Shown here one piece after another: positions 41,890 to 52,600 of a stretch of 64,000 bases of DNA. Numbering within the stretch: position 1 is the first letter of the stretch; each line of letters starts with the position of its first letter. Where the stretch lies: NCBI RefSeq assembly GCF_000231385.2, contig NC_018515.1, forward strand, positions 2,934,501 through 2,998,500, written 5' to 3'. The notes below the pieces were generated by a model, which worked only from the letters and a program-made list of their open reading frames with translations, did not search any database and was not told the origin of the DNA. Made by a program: the position numbers and the translations under genes. This DNA comes from Desulfosporosinus meridiei DSM 13257 (GTDB taxonomy: Bacteria; Bacillota; Desulfitobacteriia; Desulfitobacteriales; Desulfitobacteriaceae).

Positions 41890-42060
41890 TGTGAACCTCC
41901 CCCACCTACACTTCGTTAAGAACGAAAACACTGTTTTCGCCGTAGGATGGGGCTTCCGGCAAGCCCAAAATGCATGTCTCAATGGTATCCCGTTTGGAGA
42001 TGCCTCACGGCGAAGACTTTGGAGAGAATTCACTCGCAAAAGTTGCTTTAATGGGCAAAA
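41890..42060 (-). mobile_element. IS200/IS605-like right-end remnant with a tnpB tail (tentative)
   Basis: On the minus strand a frame reads SLRREASPNGIPLRHAF then CRKPHP. GAAGCCCCATCCTAC, a spacer with small hairpins, and GTAGGTGGGG next to GGTTCACA follow, an imperfect stem of the kind seen at the right ends of IS200/IS605 elements. No transposase gene, left end or full tnpB remains. The call rests on pattern memory and could be wrong. Confidence 0.4.
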
Positions 42061-42278
42061 AAATACCCCCTATCTATTTAATAGGAGGATCTCTTAAAAT
42101 ATCTCAACACACTTATAAATTTTCCTTTGGGTTCCTAGATTTATTTCCAGATGCTATAATATTGGTAATCTTAAGCATTATTTCCTCAAGAAGTCAATCT
42201 AGTATTTAATTAAGGGTCTATACTCAACAATTATACACTTTGTTTATATCCTTCAAGTATAGGAAAAGAGGAGATTTC

Positions 42279-43271
42279 ATGCAATCTATTCTCGTATCCG
42301 GTGGGGCGGGCTATATCGGCAGCCTTACCGTCAAAACACTTTTAGAGCAGGGTTACAAACCCGTTGTTCTCGATAATCTTGTGACCGGGCATAGGCAATC
42401 CGTTATAGGTGATGTTCCCTTTTTTTCGGGAGACATTGCGGATCCACATCTTGTTCAAAAGATTGTCGAACAAGAACAGATCAGTGCCGTAATTCATTTT
42501 GCCGCGAGGAGCTTGGTCGGGGAATCCGCGGAAAAACCTGATCTTTATTTCGAGGAAAATACTGCGAAGACTAACCGTTTTGTAAGTACGCTCCTTAAGT
42601 CAGGGGTAAAGCGCTTAATCTTCTCCTCCACGGCAGCAACTTATGGTATTCCCGAAGAAATACCCATTCCCGAAAGTGCACCTACAATTCCCATCAACCC
42701 CTATGGCCAGTCTAAACTTATGATTGAGCAATCCTTTTCTTGGCTTGAGAAAGCCTATGACCTCCAATGGATTGCTCTGCGCTATTTCAATGCTGCCGGA
42801 GCAGCACTTGATGGTTCTTTAGGTGAGGATCATCTTCCTGAAACACACCTTATTCCTCTGATTTTAAAGACAGCATTAGGGCAACGAAAAGAAATACATA
42901 TCTTTGGTACGGACTATTCCACTCCCGATGGTACGTGCATTCGCGACTATATTCATGTTCTGGATTTGGCGAAGGCACATGTTTTAGCATTGGAAGCTCT
43001 GGGAAAGGGGATTGAAAGCGGAGTTTATAATGTTGGAACTGGTTCTGGCTTTAGTGTTAGAGAGGTCATCGAAACGGCCCGCCAAGTCACGGGGCGAAGA
43101 ATTCCTCTGGTTGAATCTCCACGTCGGCCAGGTGATCCGGATAGACTTGTAGCGAAAGTGGAAAAGATTAAAGAACTTTTGGGATGGAGTCCACAGCATA
43201 GTACTTTAGAACAAATCATTGAGAGCGCTTGGGCTTGGCACCTGAGCCATCCCAACGGGTATGACCAATAA
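42279..43271 (+). CDS. galE: UDP-glucose 4-epimerase
   Basis: This 330-residue short-chain dehydrogenase family epimerase has the Rossmann motif GGAGYIGS (about residues 8-15). The SSTAATYG segment and the YGQSK catalytic pair (Tyr and Lys) lie near residues 140-144. It interconverts UDP-glucose and UDP-galactose, or the N-acetyl forms, for surface polymers. AGAGGAG lies 5 bases before the ATG. It is followed by a hairpin terminator and a convergent two-component system. Confidence 0.95.
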   Translation: MQSILVSGGAGYIGSLTVKTLLEQGYKPVVLDNLVTGHRQSVIGDVPFFSGDIADPHLVQKIVEQEQISAVIHFAARSLVGESAEKPDLYFEENTAKTNRFVSTLLKSGVKRLIFSSTAATYGIPEEIPIPESAPTIPINPYGQSKLMIEQSFSWLEKAYDLQWIALRYFNAAGAALDGSLGEDHLPETHLIPLILKTALGQRKEIHIFGTDYSTPDGTCIRDYIHVLDLAKAHVLALEALGKGIESGVYNVGTGSGFSVREVIETARQVTGRRIPLVESPRRPGDPDRLVAKVEKIKELLGWSPQHSTLEQIIESAWAWHLSHPNGYDQ

Positions 43272-43325
43272 GCAGCTTATTTTACTTCTCATTGTATCCA
43301 GCTAAAAAGTTCCCTTAAATAACTA

Positions 43326-43356
43326 CAGGAAGCTATTCTTAAGCTTCCTGTGGTTA
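43326..43356 (+). terminator. galE terminator
   Basis: CAGGAAGCT pairs with AGCTTCCTG around a seven-base loop, followed by TGGTTATTTT. Confidence 0.7.
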
Positions 43357-43454
43357 TTTTCATGGAAATCTTTTGATAGTCCCCTTAATTATTGTTCACA
43401 AAGTGTTTTTGCATTCATAACAAAAAAGGAGCAAACCTTTAATCAAAAACCGAG

Positions 43455-44987
43455 TTATTCTTCACAAGACTGGGGGAGCCATACATAAAACACAGTTCCC
43501 TCTTCTGCCAAACTTTCTACTCCAATGGTTCCGCAATGATGCTCTACAAGAGATTTTGTTATGGCCAGACCTAATCCCGCTCCCCCATATTTTCGAGTTC
43601 TGGATGAATCACTCCGATAAAAACGATCAAATAATTTTGGCAGATGTTCTGCCGGAATACCTGAACCATTATCTCTAACCGTCAACTCCACACCAGCTGA
43701 AACCTTCTCCAAAGCGATCTGGATATCCCCTTTTTCAGGATCAGTATGCTGCACCGCGTTATGAAAAAGATTCAAAATGACTTGTTTCATCTTGTCCTCA
43801 TCGAAGCAACATTTTAAATGAGAAGCAAGCTTCAAAGTGACTTTTCGATTCCCAGCTAATAATCTTAACTGAGGTGCCATTCCTTTAATGATCTCGTCAA
43901 GTTCCCCTTCCGCTAACTGGATATTTGGTGAGCGATCTAGCTTCGCTAGAAGAAGCAGATCCTGAACTAACTTTTTCATCCGTTCGGATTCAGTATACAT
44001 GCTAGTTAACGATCTGTGCAATTTATCAGGTTGATTCATAGCACCTCGAAGCAAAACCTCTAAAAACCCATGAATTGACGTCAAAGGCGTGCGTAGCTCA
44101 TGAGATGCATCAGCAACAAAGCGCCGCATTTGTTCTTTCGCCTCTTTTTCCGCGTCAAAAGACGTTTCCAGCCTTTCAAGCATACCATTAAACGAATCGG
44201 CCAAGCGGTCAATTTCTACTTGCCCTTGGTCAACCGGTAACCGTTCAGCCAGATTCCCGGCATCGATTTGTTCCACAGTATCGACCATTTTAGACAATGG
44301 AACCAAGGTTTTTCTTAAAACAGGGATGAAGGCTAACATACCTCCGATCAAAGCAAGAAAAGAAATCAGTAAAAATGTCAGCAATTGCCGAGTCAAAATA
44401 TCCCTTAAAGGTTTAGTATTTATACTTACCTGAACAACTCCAACCAATTGATCCCTCGATCTGATTGGCTGAAGAACAATCAATTTCTCATGTCCTGAAG
44501 CTTGATCAATAACCTTATAGTTTAGGTTGGGTTTTGAACGTGTGGCATTTTCATAATCCTTTTCGTCAAGTTTTGTAGGGAGTACACCATCAGCCGAAGA
44601 ATCTGAGAACACTGAAAAGTTTCCCTTCAGATCATAGAAAGCAATCGTAGAGTCCTGCAGGAAGAAAAAAGGCGCCTTATTACGACCATTACCGGGAGGT
44701 TTATCACCGAATTCTTCTCCGGCTTTAATATCCGGGATTATCTCGGGTAGTTCATTGACATAGTCCCCCGCTAACCTTTCCCAAACATCCGGATGAATGG
44801 CTAATACCTGGTTTTGGACACTGATTACTTTATTTTGATAGATAAATTCTTGCATAAAGATATATTGAAAAAATCCTATGATCCCCAATAATCCAGCCAT
44901 AAGCAATAGCGAACGGGATAAAAGTTGAAAACGAAGGGAGTTGGTTTTAGGTATAGTTCGAGTTATTTTTTTGATTAGGGCTTTCAT
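43455..44987 (-). CDS. Membrane sensor histidine kinase
   Basis: This 510-residue kinase has a first membrane helix near residues 25-45, an extracytoplasmic sensor region (about 46-190), and a second membrane helix (LLTFLLISFLALIGGMLAFI) near 200. A HAMP linker follows, then HisKA with FVADASHELRTPLTSIHGF (His296) and the ATPase boxes NLFHNAVQHTD, DNGSGIPAE and GGAGLGLAITKSLVEHH. It pairs with the response regulator just upstream. ATG 44987 is used; a TTG at 44999 would overlap the regulator's last codons. Confidence 0.94.
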   Translation of the reverse strand: MKALIKKITRTIPKTNSLRFQLLSRSLLLMAGLLGIIGFFQYIFMQEFIYQNKVISVQNQVLAIHPDVWERLAGDYVNELPEIIPDIKAGEEFGDKPPGNGRNKAPFFFLQDSTIAFYDLKGNFSVFSDSSADGVLPTKLDEKDYENATRSKPNLNYKVIDQASGHEKLIVLQPIRSRDQLVGVVQVSINTKPLRDILTRQLLTFLLISFLALIGGMLAFIPVLRKTLVPLSKMVDTVEQIDAGNLAERLPVDQGQVEIDRLADSFNGMLERLETSFDAEKEAKEQMRRFVADASHELRTPLTSIHGFLEVLLRGAMNQPDKLHRSLTSMYTESERMKKLVQDLLLLAKLDRSPNIQLAEGELDEIIKGMAPQLRLLAGNRKVTLKLASHLKCCFDEDKMKQVILNLFHNAVQHTDPEKGDIQIALEKVSAGVELTVRDNGSGIPAEHLPKLFDRFYRSDSSRTRKYGGAGLGLAITKSLVEHHCGTIGVESLAEEGTVFYVWLPQSCEE

Positions 44988-44988
44988 T

Positions 44989-45669
44989 TTAGAGATCAAC
45001 CCGATATCCAGCCCCGCGCAAGGTTCGAATTAGACGATGCTCTTTATCGTTTAATTTTTCCCGCAAAGACCTAATATACACCTCTACAATATTTTCATCC
45101 CCTCCGAAATCATAGCCCCACACCTTGTCCAAGATCTTCGCTTTGCTTAAGACTAAACCGTGATTCAGTACTAGGAATTTCAGCAGCTCATACTCCGTGG
45201 TCGAGAGTTCGAGAACTCTTTGCTCGTACAGGATTTCTTTACGCCTATCGTCAATCCGGAAGGCACCTAACTCAACCTCACCCAGGAGATTAGGGAATTG
45301 ATTTCGAATTCTAGCCTGAATGCGGGCCAGCAATTCCTCAAAGCTAAAGGGTTTCATCATATAGTCATCAGCCCCAAGGGTCAGTCCTTTTACTCGGTCA
45401 TCCACTTCATCCTTAGCAGTCAACATGATAATGGCCACATTTTCTGTCTTTTTTAGCATTCGACATACTTCAAAGCCATCCATACCGGGCATCATTACAT
45501 CAAGAATAATAATATGAGGCTGGAATTGCTTGGCAAGTGTTACAGCTGCCATACCATCTTGAGCTGTTTGAACCTCAAATCCCTCCTCTTGAAGCCCCAT
45601 CTCCAGAAACTGCAAAATGTTTGGTTCATCATCGACCAATAGTAGTTTGATGCCCTTTAATTTCTTCAT
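44989..45669 (-). CDS. OmpR-family response regulator
   Basis: This 226-residue regulator has a standard receiver (LVDDE at 11-15, phospho-acceptor Asp57 in IILDVMMPG, Lys in MMKPF) and a winged-helix DNA-binding domain (LSTTEYELLKFLVLNHGLVLSKAKILDKVWGY). AAAGGAG lies 9 bases before the ATG; an in-frame start at 45696 is unlikely. It is co-transcribed with the kinase, whose start is right at its end. The stimulus and regulon are unknown. Confidence 0.95.
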   Translation of the reverse strand: MKKLKGIKLLLVDDEPNILQFLEMGLQEEGFEVQTAQDGMAAVTLAKQFQPHIIILDVMMPGMDGFEVCRMLKKTENVAIIMLTAKDEVDDRVKGLTLGADDYMMKPFSFEELLARIQARIRNQFPNLLGEVELGAFRIDDRRKEILYEQRVLELSTTEYELLKFLVLNHGLVLSKAKILDKVWGYDFGGDENIVEVYIRSLREKLNDKEHRLIRTLRGAGYRVDL

Positions 45670-46083
45670 GCTAGTAAGCTCCTTTACAACAGGCAAAGAT
45701 CATTAATAATTTTACGCAAAACAGAAAGTATGACTTGATGGGCTTAAGCCTAATTATGTAATAAGAGGTTGAATCCTACCTGAGGGAAAGCTGAAAGTTT
45801 CCTGAATCCTGCCGACATTTCTACTTAAGTTAATAATGGTAATTCTCGTTACCAGAATAGTATAATCTACTTAACTAGAATAGCAAACTCACTCTTAATC
45901 CAACTTGGAATCCGGAATTTTGTTAGGTAAGCGGGGATTGACAGATTGATTAATCCATCCCTAATCCCTAATGTATTTTTAGTTCATCCAATCTTAAGCA
46001 AGAACTTTCGCAATAAACTATTAAGTTCATTTTTGATACTTTGTCGTTGTATAATAAGCGTAAAATTATTCGAGGTGTTAAAA
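45670..46083. other. Divergent region upstream of the response regulator and a hypothetical gene
   Basis: This 414-base gap contains a GGTAA/TTACC dyad around TTCTCG (near 45840) that could be an operator. A TATAAT lies upstream of the plus-strand gene at about 46050. No additional gene is visible. Confidence 0.45.
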
Positions 46084-46458
46084 ATGTGCATAGAGTCTGA
46101 CGATAAAGCAAAGATGATTAAAACATGTCAAGCTATCTTAGAATCTTGTGACAAACCTTTTGTCTGGGAAGAAGAAGGTACTTACAAATATGGAAATTAC
46201 AAAAAACCTTTTAATCTTGTTCTTCCACATCAAACAATAGATCTCGAACTACATAATTTATTAGAAAAATTCTCAGGCTCCAGCTATTTGTACGATCAGA
46301 TTAATGCGACGTGTAATCTTGATGAGGAATGGGTTGAATCTGGAACTTACGGCTTAGATAGAGACTTTAGCTGTGTTTTTAGAAAATATTCCTTAAAACC
46401 AGAATATGTTGAGCACGTAAAAACCTATTTTAGTGAACGACTTAGGGAATTGCAGTAA
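46084..46458 (+). CDS. Hypothetical acidic protein, 124 aa
   Basis: This soluble protein has no family that I recognise. It contains several Cys residues near the N-terminus (MCIESDDKAKMIKTCQAILESC). A central region rich in Asn, Tyr and Lys follows (TYKYGNYKKPFNL), then a helical end (KTYFSERLRELQ). GAGGTG lies 6 bases before the ATG; the longer frame from 45946 has no site. A very long hairpin lies 77 bases downstream. Confidence 0.6.
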   Translation: MCIESDDKAKMIKTCQAILESCDKPFVWEEEGTYKYGNYKKPFNLVLPHQTIDLELHNLLEKFSGSSYLYDQINATCNLDEEWVESGTYGLDRDFSCVFRKYSLKPEYVEHVKTYFSERLRELQ

Positions 46459-46534
46459 TGAAAAAGGTTCATGATTGACCATAGATTTGAACAACCTTAC
46501 TCGGATAGGCTATGTGTTCGAGCCCTCACTGTTG

Positions 46535-46592
46535 ACAAAATAATGGCAAGACCGTAAAGGCGTGGCACTTTACGGTCTTGCCATTATTTTGT
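46535..46592. terminator. 24-bp perfect inverted repeat, probable terminator
   Basis: A perfect 24-bp stem (arms 46535-46558 and 46569-46592) with a ten-base loop. It ends in TTTTGT on the plus strand and has a similar AT-rich flank on the other. It would terminate the hypothetical gene and could do so in both directions. Confidence 0.7.
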
Positions 46593-46724
46593 TATAAATA
46601 CCCAGGCCCTACTCAAATCGATTCCGAAGTTAAGCAAAAACCAGCGGTGCTCTCCAGCCGTGATGTCGAGTTAAGCTTATTATCTCTGCAATATTTTTTC
46701 GTACAATCTTGGTTCCAAACTAAA

Positions 46725-46747
46725 AACAAAAAAGGCCCGAAGGCCTT
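46725..46747 (-). terminator. Terminator of tRNA-Leu
   Basis: On the minus strand AAGGCC and GGCCTT pair around a TTCG tetraloop, followed by a T run. It lies just after the tRNA's 3' end. Confidence 0.85.
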
Positions 46748-46757
46748 GAATTTACTG

Positions 46758-46843
46758 TGGTGGGCGAGGGGGGACTTGAACCCCCACATACTCACATATA
46801 TCGGATTTTGAGACCGACGCGTCTGCCATTCCGCCACTCGCCC
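46758..46843 (-). tRNA. tRNA-Leu (anticodon CAA)
   Basis: The 86-base gene is a class II tRNA with an encoded CCA end. Acceptor arms GGGCGAG and CTCGCCC pair. The D-arm has GTGGCGGAATGGCAGACGC, typical of Leu. The anticodon loop is CTCAAAA, giving CAA for the UUG codon. A long variable arm and the GGGGGTTCAAGTCCCCC T-arm follow. The lowest anticodon-stem position is a T-T mismatch, common for U39. It is the only tRNA in the window. Confidence 0.95.
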
Positions 46844-46903
46844 GTTATGGAATTCGTCTCACAAATCGTGACGACTTAGATATAATAACACTAAACAAGA
46901 GAC

Positions 46904-47890
46904 TTAGTCAAGCTTTTTTGTTAAATTTATCTCAGCAGATTCGCGAAACATTCCAATCTTCCTTAACTTCTGATAGCGTGTTTCACGAATTGCTTCCGGA
47001 CTTTCTGAACGTAGTCTAACCAGATACTTGGAAATTACCTGTGACAATTCGTCAGCTGTTTGTTGAAGGTTATTATGGGCTCCCCCTTGAGGCTCCCGAA
47101 CTAATTCATCAGCAACTCCTAATCTTAACAGATCCTTAGCAGTAAATTTCAAAGCAGCAGCAGCTTCCTTGGCCTTCGTTGTATCTTTCCAGAGTATCGA
47201 GGCACAGCTTTCCGGAGCGATAACAGAATAAAAGGAGTTCTCAAGCATTAAAAGCACATTGCAAACTCCCAGAGCGAGTGCTCCGCCACTTCCACCTTCA
47301 CCAATAACCGTACTGATCACTGGCACACGATACCCAGACATTGCCAGCAAGCATCGGGCAATAGCTTCTCCCTGCCCACGTTCCTCAGCACCCAAATCAC
47401 AGGCAGCTCCAGGTGTATCTATAAAGGTTAAAATTGGGCGCCCAAACTTTTCGGCTTGATCCATCAGACGTATCGCTTTGCGATACCCCTCAGGATGTGG
47501 CATCCCGAAATTACGCTTAATATTTTCCTTGGTATCCTTACCCTTCACTTGAGCAACCACTGTCACAGGAACCCCATGAAAAAGTGCAATACCCCCCGCA
47601 ATTGAATGATCATCAGCAAACAGACGATCCCCTTTAAGCTCTATGAAATCTTCAAACAGCAAGGGGGCATAGTCATAGAAATTCGGCCGCTCGGAATGTC
47701 TGGCTATTTGCACTTTTTGCCAAGGCTCCAGGTTCCCGTAGATTTCCTTCTTTAATAAAAGAACTCTTTTCTCTAGGGTGTCCACTTCCTGGGAAAGGTC
47801 AATTCCCTTATCCGCAGAAAACTTCTGGAGCTCAGAAATTCTATGTTCTAATTCCGCTATAGGTTTTTCAAATTCAAATAGTTGAGCCAT
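46904..47890 (-). CDS. accA: Acetyl-CoA carboxylase carboxyltransferase subunit alpha
   Basis: This 328-residue subunit transfers the carboxyl group from biotin to acetyl-CoA, forming malonyl-CoA. Family motifs are [31 protein letters not shown] and [15 protein letters not shown]. Its start overlaps the end of accD by 17 bases, so the two are translated together as in most Firmicutes. The biotin carboxylase and carrier subunits are not in the window. Confidence 0.97.
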   Translation of the reverse strand: MAQLFEFEKPIAELEHRISELQKFSADKGIDLSQEVDTLEKRVLLLKKEIYGNLEPWQKVQIARHSERPNFYDYAPLLFEDFIELKGDRLFADDHSIAGGIALFHGVPVTVVAQVKGKDTKENIKRNFGMPHPEGYRKAIRLMDQAEKFGRPILTFIDTPGAACDLGAEERGQGEAIARCLLAMSGYRVPVISTVIGEGGSGGALALGVCNVLLMLENSFYSVIAPESCASILWKDTTKAKEAAAALKFTAKDLLRLGVADELVREPQGGAHNNLQQTADELSQVISKYLVRLRSESPEAIRETRYQKLRKIGMFRESAEINLTKKLD

Positions 47891-48791
47891 ATTGAGCCCC
47901 TTCCTGATGGTATCGCAGTAAACGTGCTAACTCCGGACGCATCTGAGTGCGGGCCACGATAAGATCAATTAAACCATGTTCCTGGTTAAACTCGGCGGTC
48001 TGCGCCCCGGTCGGGAGCTCCTGCCTCATCGTTTGTTTGATGATACGTGGTCCTGTAAATCCAATCAAAGCATTAGGTTCGGAAATAATTATATCTCCCA
48101 ATGAAGCATAGCTGGCTGTCACTCCACCAAAGGTAGGATCCGTAAGAACGGAAATATATAACAAATGGTTCTCCGCTAACTTTCCTAAAGCTGCACTCGT
48201 CTTGGCCATCTGATACAGAGAAAGAATTCCTTCTTGCATCCGAGCACCACCTGACGTAGAAAAAATAACCACCGGCAATCTCAATTCAATGGCGCGTTCA
48301 ATAGCCCGGGCAATTTTTTCTCCAACGACAGAACCCATGCTGCCCATCATAAAACCCGCTTCATTAATAGCCACGACAAAGGGAATACCCTCAATCCGAG
48401 CACGCCCGGTAACTACTCCTTCTAAGACACCGGATTTTTCCTGTGCCTCTAAAAGCTTTTCTTTATATCCGGGAAACTCTAATGAATCCAAGGGGTTTAA
48501 TTCAGAATCCCACTCTTCAAAGCTATTTTCATCGACTAATAATGCAAGACGCCCTTGAGCAGAAATTCTAAAATGGTGTTCGCAGGTCGTGCAAACTCGT
48601 CCATTTTCATCTAGATTCTTATTGAAGAGAACTTCCCCACACTTTGGGCATTTAACCCAAAGGCCATCAGGAAGTTCTTTCTTACTAACAATTGCCGCCT
48701 CTTCCTGCCGAGGTGCCTCAGAACTTCGATTTTGCTTCTGATTAGAATTGATAGTAACATACTTTGTCTTCCTGAATATATCTTTAAACAT
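47874..48791 (-). CDS. accD: Acetyl-CoA carboxylase carboxyltransferase subunit beta
   Basis: This 305-residue subunit pairs with AccA. The N-terminal zinc finger has [23 protein letters not shown] near residues 48-70. The crotonase-like core has [20 protein letters not shown] and [16 protein letters not shown]. The gene begins two bases after the stop of the small upstream gene (48794) and overlaps accA at its end, so the three are likely one transcript. Confidence 0.97.
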   Translation of the reverse strand: MFKDIFRKTKYVTINSNQKQNRSSEAPRQEEAAIVSKKELPDGLWVKCPKCGEVLFNKNLDENGRVCTTCEHHFRISAQGRLALLVDENSFEEWDSELNPLDSLEFPGYKEKLLEAQEKSGVLEGVVTGRARIEGIPFVVAINEAGFMMGSMGSVVGEKIARAIERAIELRLPVVIFSTSGGARMQEGILSLYQMAKTSAALGKLAENHLLYISVLTDPTFGGVTASYASLGDIIISEPNALIGFTGPRIIKQTMRQELPTGAQTAEFNQEHGLIDLIVARTQMRPELARLLRYHQEGAQYGSTI

Positions 48792-48793
48792 AG

Positions 48794-48994
48794 TTAGCTC
48801 CCCATAGCGCCAGTTATAATTTCATGGGCCTCTTCTGCTTCAGATTCTGGGACAAGAATTTCGACTGATGCATGCTCACCTAGGTGTGTTGATCCGATTG
48901 GACGAAGCTGGACAAGCATACCTTCGTCCGTGAGGATTTTTTTATACTTCTCGGCAATTAATTTATTGGGAGCAATATAAATAACAGTCCACAT
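48794..48994 (-). CDS. Small DUF2007-type protein upstream of accD
   Basis: This 66-residue protein ([31 protein letters not shown] and so on) is a compact alpha/beta fold with [34 protein letters not shown]-type features, resembling the DUF2007 putative signal-transducing domain. The stop lies two bases before the accD start, suggesting co-translation. The ATG at 48994 is 11 bases from the GGGGG; a TTG at 49003 is too near. It might regulate acetyl-CoA carboxylase, but this is only inferred from position. Confidence 0.7.
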   Translation of the reverse strand: MWTVIYIAPNKLIAEKYKKILTDEGMLVQLRPIGSTHLGEHASVEILVPESEAEEAHEIITGAMGS

Positions 48995-49063
48995 TTTTTG
49001 CAAATCCCCCTTTTTAAATCGATTTATGATACCACAGCCCTACTAAATGTGCAACAAAGGGGT

Positions 49064-49570
49064 TTAATCCACCTTCTTGGGGCTCGCCGCCAAACTGGCA
49101 TACTTGGCAATCAGCGCCTTTTCTACATGCAAAGGTACAAAGTCCGAGACTCCGGCCTGTAATTTGGCAGCCCACTTGATTGCACTAGAACTGATAAATG
49201 AGTTTTCACTTTGGGTCATCAGAAATATAGTTTCAATGTCTGGGGCAATCTTTTTGTTCATTAAGGCCAGTTGAAATTCATATTCAAAATCGGATAAGGC
49301 GCGTAATCCTCTGATTATAGCAATTGCTCCACATTGGCGAGCGAATTCAACTGTTAACCCTTCAAAAACCCGGACGTTTACATTAGGCATGTCTTTAGTT
49401 GCTTCAATAAGCAAATCCATTCTCTCCTCAGGCAGAAATAACGGAGTCTTATTACTATCTGAGGCGATGGCAATAATTAAACCGTCAAAGAACTCTTTCG
49501 CCCGATCTAATATATCGAGATGACCTTTAGTCACCGGGTCAAATGTTCCGGGATATATAGCAATTCTCAC
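49064..49570 (-). CDS. coaD: Phosphopantetheine adenylyltransferase
   Basis: This 168-residue enzyme makes dephospho-CoA from 4'-phosphopantetheine. The nucleotide-binding motif TFDPVTKGH lies near residues 9-17, and the late ISSSAIKW motif corresponds to ISSTxVR. RGLRALSDFEYEFQLALMN is the dimer/substrate signature. The start is a GTG after AAGGTG. coaE, the next enzyme of the pathway, is far off at 17748. Confidence 0.97.
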   Translation of the reverse strand: MRIAIYPGTFDPVTKGHLDILDRAKEFFDGLIIAIASDSNKTPLFLPEERMDLLIEATKDMPNVNVRVFEGLTVEFARQCGAIAIIRGLRALSDFEYEFQLALMNKKIAPDIETIFLMTQSENSFISSSAIKWAAKLQAGVSDFVPLHVEKALIAKYASLAASPKKVD

Positions 49571-49644
49571 TTTTACACCTTCTTAATTTGGATGTTTTGT
49601 TGGTTTTCGCCTTAAAGACTTAGATTCCTGCAAGTCAGTAGCCA

Positions 49645-52600
49645 TTAAGCAAAATTTTTAGCTTGTCTCCAAACCACATTGCATTTGTCCATCACTTCAC
49701 AAAGTTCTTTTGTTAACTCATCCCTATCGTCAACCCAGAAACTCTGTTTCCCTTCAAGTACTTTTTTGCTATCCTCAAAATAGAAGTAGACGGGTTGACT
49801 CCCTGGAAAACGTTGTAAAACACTCAACACTGTTTCCATTAAGTCACTGTTTTGATTTGAAAACCTCAGATAAAGACGTTTAGGTTTTTCTGAGACTTGA
49901 GCTACTGCCGCTAATTCTTGCTTAGGAGCCTTAACTGTGCTCGGTTTCAAGTCTTCTAATTTGGTAATTTTCTCAGCGAAAATCTTTTTCTCTTCATCCC
50001 TGATGTTGTACCGTCCTACTACAACAACTACATCATCATTACTAATAGAGGGAGTCTGGGCATACACCCTAGGAAACACTAAAACCTCAATCCCACTCGT
50101 CAAATCTTCCAATACGAAACTACCCATCATCTCCCCCTTTTTCGTAATATTCTGACGAAATCCGGTTACTAATCCTCCCAGGGCCACCTTCTTCTCTTCC
50201 TCCCCCTCCAGACAAGTCAAAATATCGGAAGACATATAATCTTTCAGCAACGGTAAGACAGACGACAGGGGATGTCCACTTAAATAAAGGCCCAGAAACT
50301 CCTTCTCCATGTCTAAAATCTCCCGTTCCTTGAAGTCTGGAATCTCAGGTAAAGCAGTACCTTCCTCCATGTCTTCATCTAAATCAAAAAGAGAAAATTG
50401 CCCTGAAAGCCGATCTTTCTGTCGACGGGAAGTTGTCTCTAATACCTGATCTATAACTGCCAGAGCCTGGGCTCTTGTACAAAGTGATCCGAAGGCACCT
50501 GAACGAATTAAACTCTCCACAACACGCCGGTTTAGAACCTTTTGGTCAACACGCAGGCAAAAATCATCCAGAGATTTGAACTCCCCCTCTTGCCTTGCTT
50601 CGAGTATTTTCTCTACAACATTGACCCCTACATTGCGAATGGCCCCTAAACCAAAGCGAATCGCTTGTTCTTCTAGCGAAAATCCTACCTGGCTATATTG
50701 AACATCAGGAGGAAGTACCTGTATTCCACTATTGCGAGCATCTTGAATATAAAAGGAAATTTTATCTGAAGAACCCATCACTGTGCTTAAGAGGGCTGCC
50801 ATGAATTCTAGAGGGTAATTAGCTTTTAAATAAGCTGTTTGATAGGAAATAACAGCGTATGCCGTAGCATGCCCTTTATTAAAGCCGTATTCCGCAAACT
50901 TCGCCATTAAGTCAAATATTTCTTCAGCATCTTCGAGGGTCAAGCCCAATCTCAAAGCTCCTGGAATAATCCATTCTCCACTGCTATCCTGCAAGCCGTA
51001 GATAAAGTTCTGCCGCTCTTCTGCCATGATTTCTTTCTTCTTTTTACCCATCGCTCGACGGAGCAGATCAGCTCTTCCCAGAGAGTACCCGCCTAGATCT
51101 CGAGCAATCTGCATGACTTGTTCTTGATAAACGATAATACCATAGGTCGATTTAAGAATTGGCTCCAGTTTGGGATGCAGATAAGTAATGTTCCCTCCAC
51201 GTTTCCTGCGGATAAATTCCGGGATCTGTTCCATTGGTCCAGGGCGGTATAAAGCTACGACGGCAATAATATCCTCAAAGGATGTTGGCTTAAGATCCTT
51301 GAGGATGGCACGCATTCCGCCGCTCTCCAGCTGAAAAATTCCGGTGCTATTTCCGGAAGCTAGTAGCTCATAGGTTTTTGAATCATCCAGGGCTAAGGTT
51401 AGTAGATCTAGCTTTAAACCATGAGTTTCTTCAATACGTCGGACAGCCTCTTGCAAAATCGTTAGATTTCTCAAACCCAAAAAATCCATTTTTAGAAGGC
51501 CGATTTCCTCGACAGCCTTCATGGGAAACTGGGTCATGACAAAATCTTCAGAGGTCCTCTGGAGAGGGAGATAATTTGTCAGTGGGTCTTTAGCAATCAC
51601 CACCCCTGCCGCATGGGTAGAAGCATGACGAGTCATTCCTTCAAGTGATTTGGCAAGAGTATAGAGTCTTTTAATTTCTTCATCCTCATCTACCATACGA
51701 GCCAAATCCGGGGACACCTCTAAAGCTTTTTCCAAGGTCATTCCGAGATCTGAAGGTATTGCTTTAGCAACTTTATCAACTCGAAATAAGGGGATAGCCA
51801 AAACTCGTCCCCCATCTCTGATAGCCGCCTTTGCACCCATGGTTCCGAAGGTGATAATCTGACAAACTTTATCAGAGCCATACTTTTCTGTGACATACCG
51901 AATGACACGCTCTCGACCCTCCGGGTCAAAATCTATATCAATATCCGGCATGGAAATACGTTCGGGATTCAAGAAACGTTCGAAAAGGAGATCAAAGCGC
52001 AAGGGCTCGACTGAGGTTATGCCTAACAGATAAGCCACCATACTTGCCGCCGCTGATCCTCTTCCCGGACCAACCACCACTCCGTTCTCCCTGGCAAATC
52101 GACAAAAATCAGCCACAATTAAAAAATATCCTGAAAAACCCGTCTGGAAAATGACCTTTAGTTCGTAATCTAACCTCTGACATTCTAATTCAGTCATTTG
52201 AGGATAAAACCGAGGAAAGGCCTTACGGCATTCTGCCTCCAGATAATTGTCTAAGGTATACCCTGGGGGAACCTCAAACACCGGTAAATAATTTTCCCCA
52301 AACTGAAAATTCATCTGACAACGTTCAGCGATCATGGATGTGTTGCTCAAAAGTTCCGGGTGTTCCCCGAAGAGGAGAGACATCTCCTGCTCAGATTTCA
52401 GAAAAAACTCTTGACTGGAAAAACGCATCCGGGCTGTATCCTCCAAAGTTTTTCCGGTCTGTATACAGAGCAAAGCGTCTTGAACGAAGGCATCTTCACG
52501 ATTAACATAATGTACATCATTGGTAGCCACCATTGGAATTCCTGTACTCTCGTGCACCCGCCACATTCCTTGATTAACCTTGCGCTGCTCTTCAATGCCA

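Larger units (their letters stand above)
41781..42278. other. Gap before galE holding a terminator and a mobile-element scar
   Basis: This 498-base gap contains the response-regulator terminator (41789-41836), the IS200/IS605-like right-end remnant (41890-42060) and the galE leader. No intact gene is visible in it. Confidence 0.5.
46459..46757. other. Intergenic region between hypothetical protein and tRNA-Leu
   Basis: This 299-base gap contains the 24-bp hairpin (46535-46592) and the tRNA terminator (46725-46747). The segment GTGTTCGAGCCCTCAC at about 46513 resembles a tRNA T-arm but has no acceptor or anticodon partner, so it is not a tRNA. Confidence 0.5.

Noticed and set aside
46505-46530. 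tRNA-like T-arm with TTCGAGCCCTCAC
   Set aside because: No acceptor stem, anticodon arm or CCA in the correct positions.
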